From: an uncultured Porphyromonadaceae bacterium
GTDB lineage: Bacteria > Bacteroidota > Bacteroidia > Bacteroidales > Muribaculaceae
Assembly: GCA_947175225.1 (NCBI GenBank)
Contig: CAMWLX010000131.1
Location: 1 to 8,519, forward strand
Length of the DNA: 8,519 nt
Reading direction: 5' to 3'
In this document: positions 7,053 through 8,519 of the stretch, in pieces
Layout: the number at the start of each line of letters is the position of its first letter
How positions within the stretch are numbered: position 1 is the stretch's first letter
Notes under the pieces: model-generated
Database searches by the model: none
What the model saw: the letters and a program-made list of their open reading frames with translations, nothing else
Told to the model about the DNA's origin: nothing
Translations under genes and position numbers: made by a program

Positions 7053-7110
7053 AACTGCTATTATGATATGCCTTTAATATGGTTACTTTTTCTGTAGAAA
7101 CTGTTTGATA

Positions 7111-8424
7111 TTATTTCCACCCTTGATATGTGAGGTAGATAAGTTTGCGGTCGTAGATGAGTTGGTAGGGTTTGCCTTGGAGTTGCATCCCTTCAAATGG
7201 GGTTGCTTTTCCCATAGAAGCGAATTCCTTTGAGTCTACTTTCCATTTTTTGTCAAGACGGAAGATTGCGAAGTTGGCTTCTCCATCCACTTCAAGTCCG
7301 AAGATGCGACGCGGATTCAGACACATCAGTTCCACAAGGCGTTCGAGTGTGATGATGCCGGTCTTCACAAGGTGAGTGTAGCAGACACCGAAAGCTGTCT
7401 CGAGTCCAACAACTCCCATTGCGCTTCCTTTGAGTCCGCGGCTCTTTTCGTCGGCGGTGTGTGGGGCATGGTCAGTGGCTATGCAGTCGATGGTGCCATC
7501 TTTGATTCCTTCGATCAGTGCTGCTCTGTCTTCTTTGCTTCTGATAGGAGGATTCATTTTGAAGCGTCCTTCATCTTGGAGGTCTTCGTCGCAGAAGACG
7601 AGGTAGTGGGGTCCGGTCTCGCAGGTGACTTTCACGCCACGTTTCTTAGCTGCGCGGATGAGTTCTACGCTTTCTTTAGTGGAAATGTGGCAGACGTGGT
7701 AGCGGCAACCTGTTTCTTCGGCAAGTTTCAGATCGCGGGCTATTTGTCCCCATTCGCTTTCAGAGCAGATTCCTTTGTGTCCGTTTGCCTTGCAGTATTC
7801 GCCATCGTGGATGTAGCCCCCTTTCAGAAGGTCGTTGACCTCGCAATGGGCGGCTATTATGACATCGAGGCGTCCTGCTTCTTCCATAGCCTTGCGCATC
7901 ATGTCGTCGCTTTGCACTCCGCTTCCATCGTCGGAAAAAGCAACTGCGTATTCGCGCAAGGCTTCCATGTCTACGAGTTGGTGTCCCTTGCGGTCGACAG
8001 TGATTGCAGCGTAAGGATATACGTTGATGGCTGCTTCCTCCTTAATATGCTTGAGTTCCTCGCCGATATGCTCAACGGAGTCTGGGGTAGGGTTGAGGTT
8101 AGGCATAGCGCAGACGGCTGTATAGCCACCCATCATTGCGGCAGTGGTTCCTGTGGCAATGGTTTCCTTTGCCTCAAAGCCCGGTTGGCGGAGATGGACA
8201 TGGACATCGCAAAGACCATAAGTGACGAGTTTATCACGCATATTGTATTCCAACGTGGCCATATTCTCGGGCCATATATGGCCGCCTCGTTCTATTCTGA
8301 CAATCTTTCCGTCGACGACCTCGATGGAAGTGCCTTCGGAGGCACCATCTTTGTCAATCCATAGACAGTTGCTGATAATGTAATGCCGTGGCATATCTTC
8401 AGCAGGAAGTTCGTGATAGATCAT
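7111..8424 (-). CDS. pyrC: Dihydroorotase, class I
   Basis: PyrC cyclises carbamoyl-aspartate to dihydroorotate, the third pathway step, in the cytoplasm. The 437-residue product is a member of the amidohydrolase superfamily, of class I length. Metal and catalytic residues are in place: H75 and H77 in DVHVHLR (73-79), D165/D166 in FSDDG, H193 in AAHCE, H246 in YHVCHIST, and D318 in IATDHAPH, which also contains H319 and H322. NPPIR (291-295) and LNPRRIFGL (369-377) are further family segments. The ATG at 8424 gives the longest frame; the ATG at 8394 would drop ten residues and start MPRHYIIS, right at the first conserved strand, so the start is not settled. No Shine-Dalgarno sequence precedes either. 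The gene is the first one after a terminator, so it probably heads a pyrC-carA-carB unit. Its carbamoyl-aspartate supplier, PyrB, is not in the window. Confidence 0.96.
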   Translation of the reverse strand: MIYHELPAEDMPRHYIISNCLWIDKDGASEGTSIEVVDGKIVRIERGGHIWPENMATLEYNMRDKLVTYGLCDVHVHLRQPGFEAKETIATGTTAAMMGGYTAVCAMPNLNPTPDSVEHIGEELKHIKEEAAINVYPYAAITVDRKGHQLVDMEALREYAVAFSDDGSGVQSDDMMRKAMEEAGRLDVIIAAHCEVNDLLKGGYIHDGEYCKANGHKGICSESEWGQIARDLKLAEETGCRYHVCHISTKESVELIRAAKKRGVKVTCETGPHYLVFCDEDLQDEGRFKMNPPIRSKEDRAALIEGIKDGTIDCIATDHAPHTADEKSRGLKGSAMGVVGLETAFGVCYTHLVKTGIITLERLVELMCLNPRRIFGLEVDGEANFAIFRLDKKWKVDSKEFASMGKATPFEGMQLQGKPYQLIYDRKLIYLTYQGWK

Positions 8425-8473
8425 ATTATGAAGAGTTAAGAAGTTTAAAAGTCGGGAGACATAAATGCTAACA

Positions 8474-8508
8474 TAAAAAAATACGCATCCCCTTTCGGGG
8501 GTGCGTAT
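8474..8508 (-). terminator. Intrinsic terminator upstream of pyrC
   Basis: On the minus strand ATACGCACCCCC (8508-8497), a GAAA loop, and GGGGATGCGTAT (8492-8481) form a 12-position stem with one C-A mismatch, followed by a run of seven T (8481-8475, the first of them in the stem). A GC-rich stem, a GNRA tetraloop and a U-tract make a textbook rho-independent terminator for transcription moving toward pyrC. The gene it closes lies beyond the right edge. It ends 50 nt before the pyrC start, leaving little room for a promoter, so it could also act as an attenuator in a longer pyrC leader. On the plus strand the mismatch is a G-U wobble but no U-tract follows. Confidence 0.85.
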
Positions 8509-8519
8509 CCCTTACGGCA

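Noticed and set aside
7025..7110. Bacteroides-type promoter for carA in the pyrC-carA spacer
   Set aside because: I found no TAnnTTTG box with a TTTG about 20 bp upstream; TAGCAGTTTCG is the closest stretch and does not fit the spacing.
7372..8364. A 330-codon open frame on the plus strand opposite pyrC
   Set aside because: It lies entirely antisense to a well-supported dihydroorotase, its translation shows no recognisable family motif, and it is rich in Phe, Cys, Val and Ala as expected from reading a coding strand backwards.
60..8424. PyrR-type attenuator, or a defence or mobile system hidden in the cluster
   Set aside because: No pyrR gene, no PyrR-binding leader, no transposase, integrase or att-like sites were seen; every long gene is a pyrimidine enzyme.

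Overview
The window is a compact cluster for de novo pyrimidine (UMP) synthesis with every gene on the minus strand. In transcription order it reads pyrC (dihydroorotase), carA and carB (carbamoyl-phosphate synthase small and large subunits), a single reading frame that fuses PyrK to PyrD (NAD-dependent dihydroorotate dehydrogenase), and pyrF (OMP decarboxylase). Together these cover steps 1, 3, 4 and 6 of the six-step route. Step 2 (PyrB/PyrI, aspartate carbamoyltransferase) and step 5 (PyrE, orotate phosphoribosyltransferase) are not in the window.

The organism looks like a member of the Bacteroidota, most likely Bacteroidales. The evidence is the lack of convincing Shine-Dalgarno sequences before most starts, a near-perfect Bacteroides-type promoter (TTTG, 20 bp, TAATTTTG) in front of the pyrK-pyrD fusion, and AT-rich 7-bp tandem repeats in the spacers of a kind I associate with that group. 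No rRNA or other marker gene is present, so this is an inference and the genus cannot be named.

Layout from right to left, the direction of transcription. At 8474-8508 a strong intrinsic terminator closes a unit that starts beyond the right edge. pyrC follows, and its upstream spacer shows no canonical promoter. A 110-bp spacer with a perfect 7-bp hairpin and four 7-bp repeats leads into carA. carA overlaps carB by 8 nt, so the two subunits of one enzyme are probably translationally coupled. After the carB stop comes a 224-bp non-coding spacer. It holds a 13-copy 7-bp tandem array abutting the stop codon, a 19-nt inverted repeat built from the same heptads, a pair of 8-bp direct repeats, and the promoter of the next unit. 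pyrKD then overlaps pyrF by 16 nt. The last 59 nt at the left edge are AT-rich with no recognisable feature.

All five enzymes keep their visible catalytic and cofactor residues, so the pathway segment looks functional. This is mostly an ordinary housekeeping region and I see no undescribed system. The points worth a second look are the PyrK-PyrD fusion, the gene order (the same as the Firmicutes-type pyr operon) in a Bacteroidota-like background with a short type-1 PyrF, and the heptad repeat structures placed against carB and carA.
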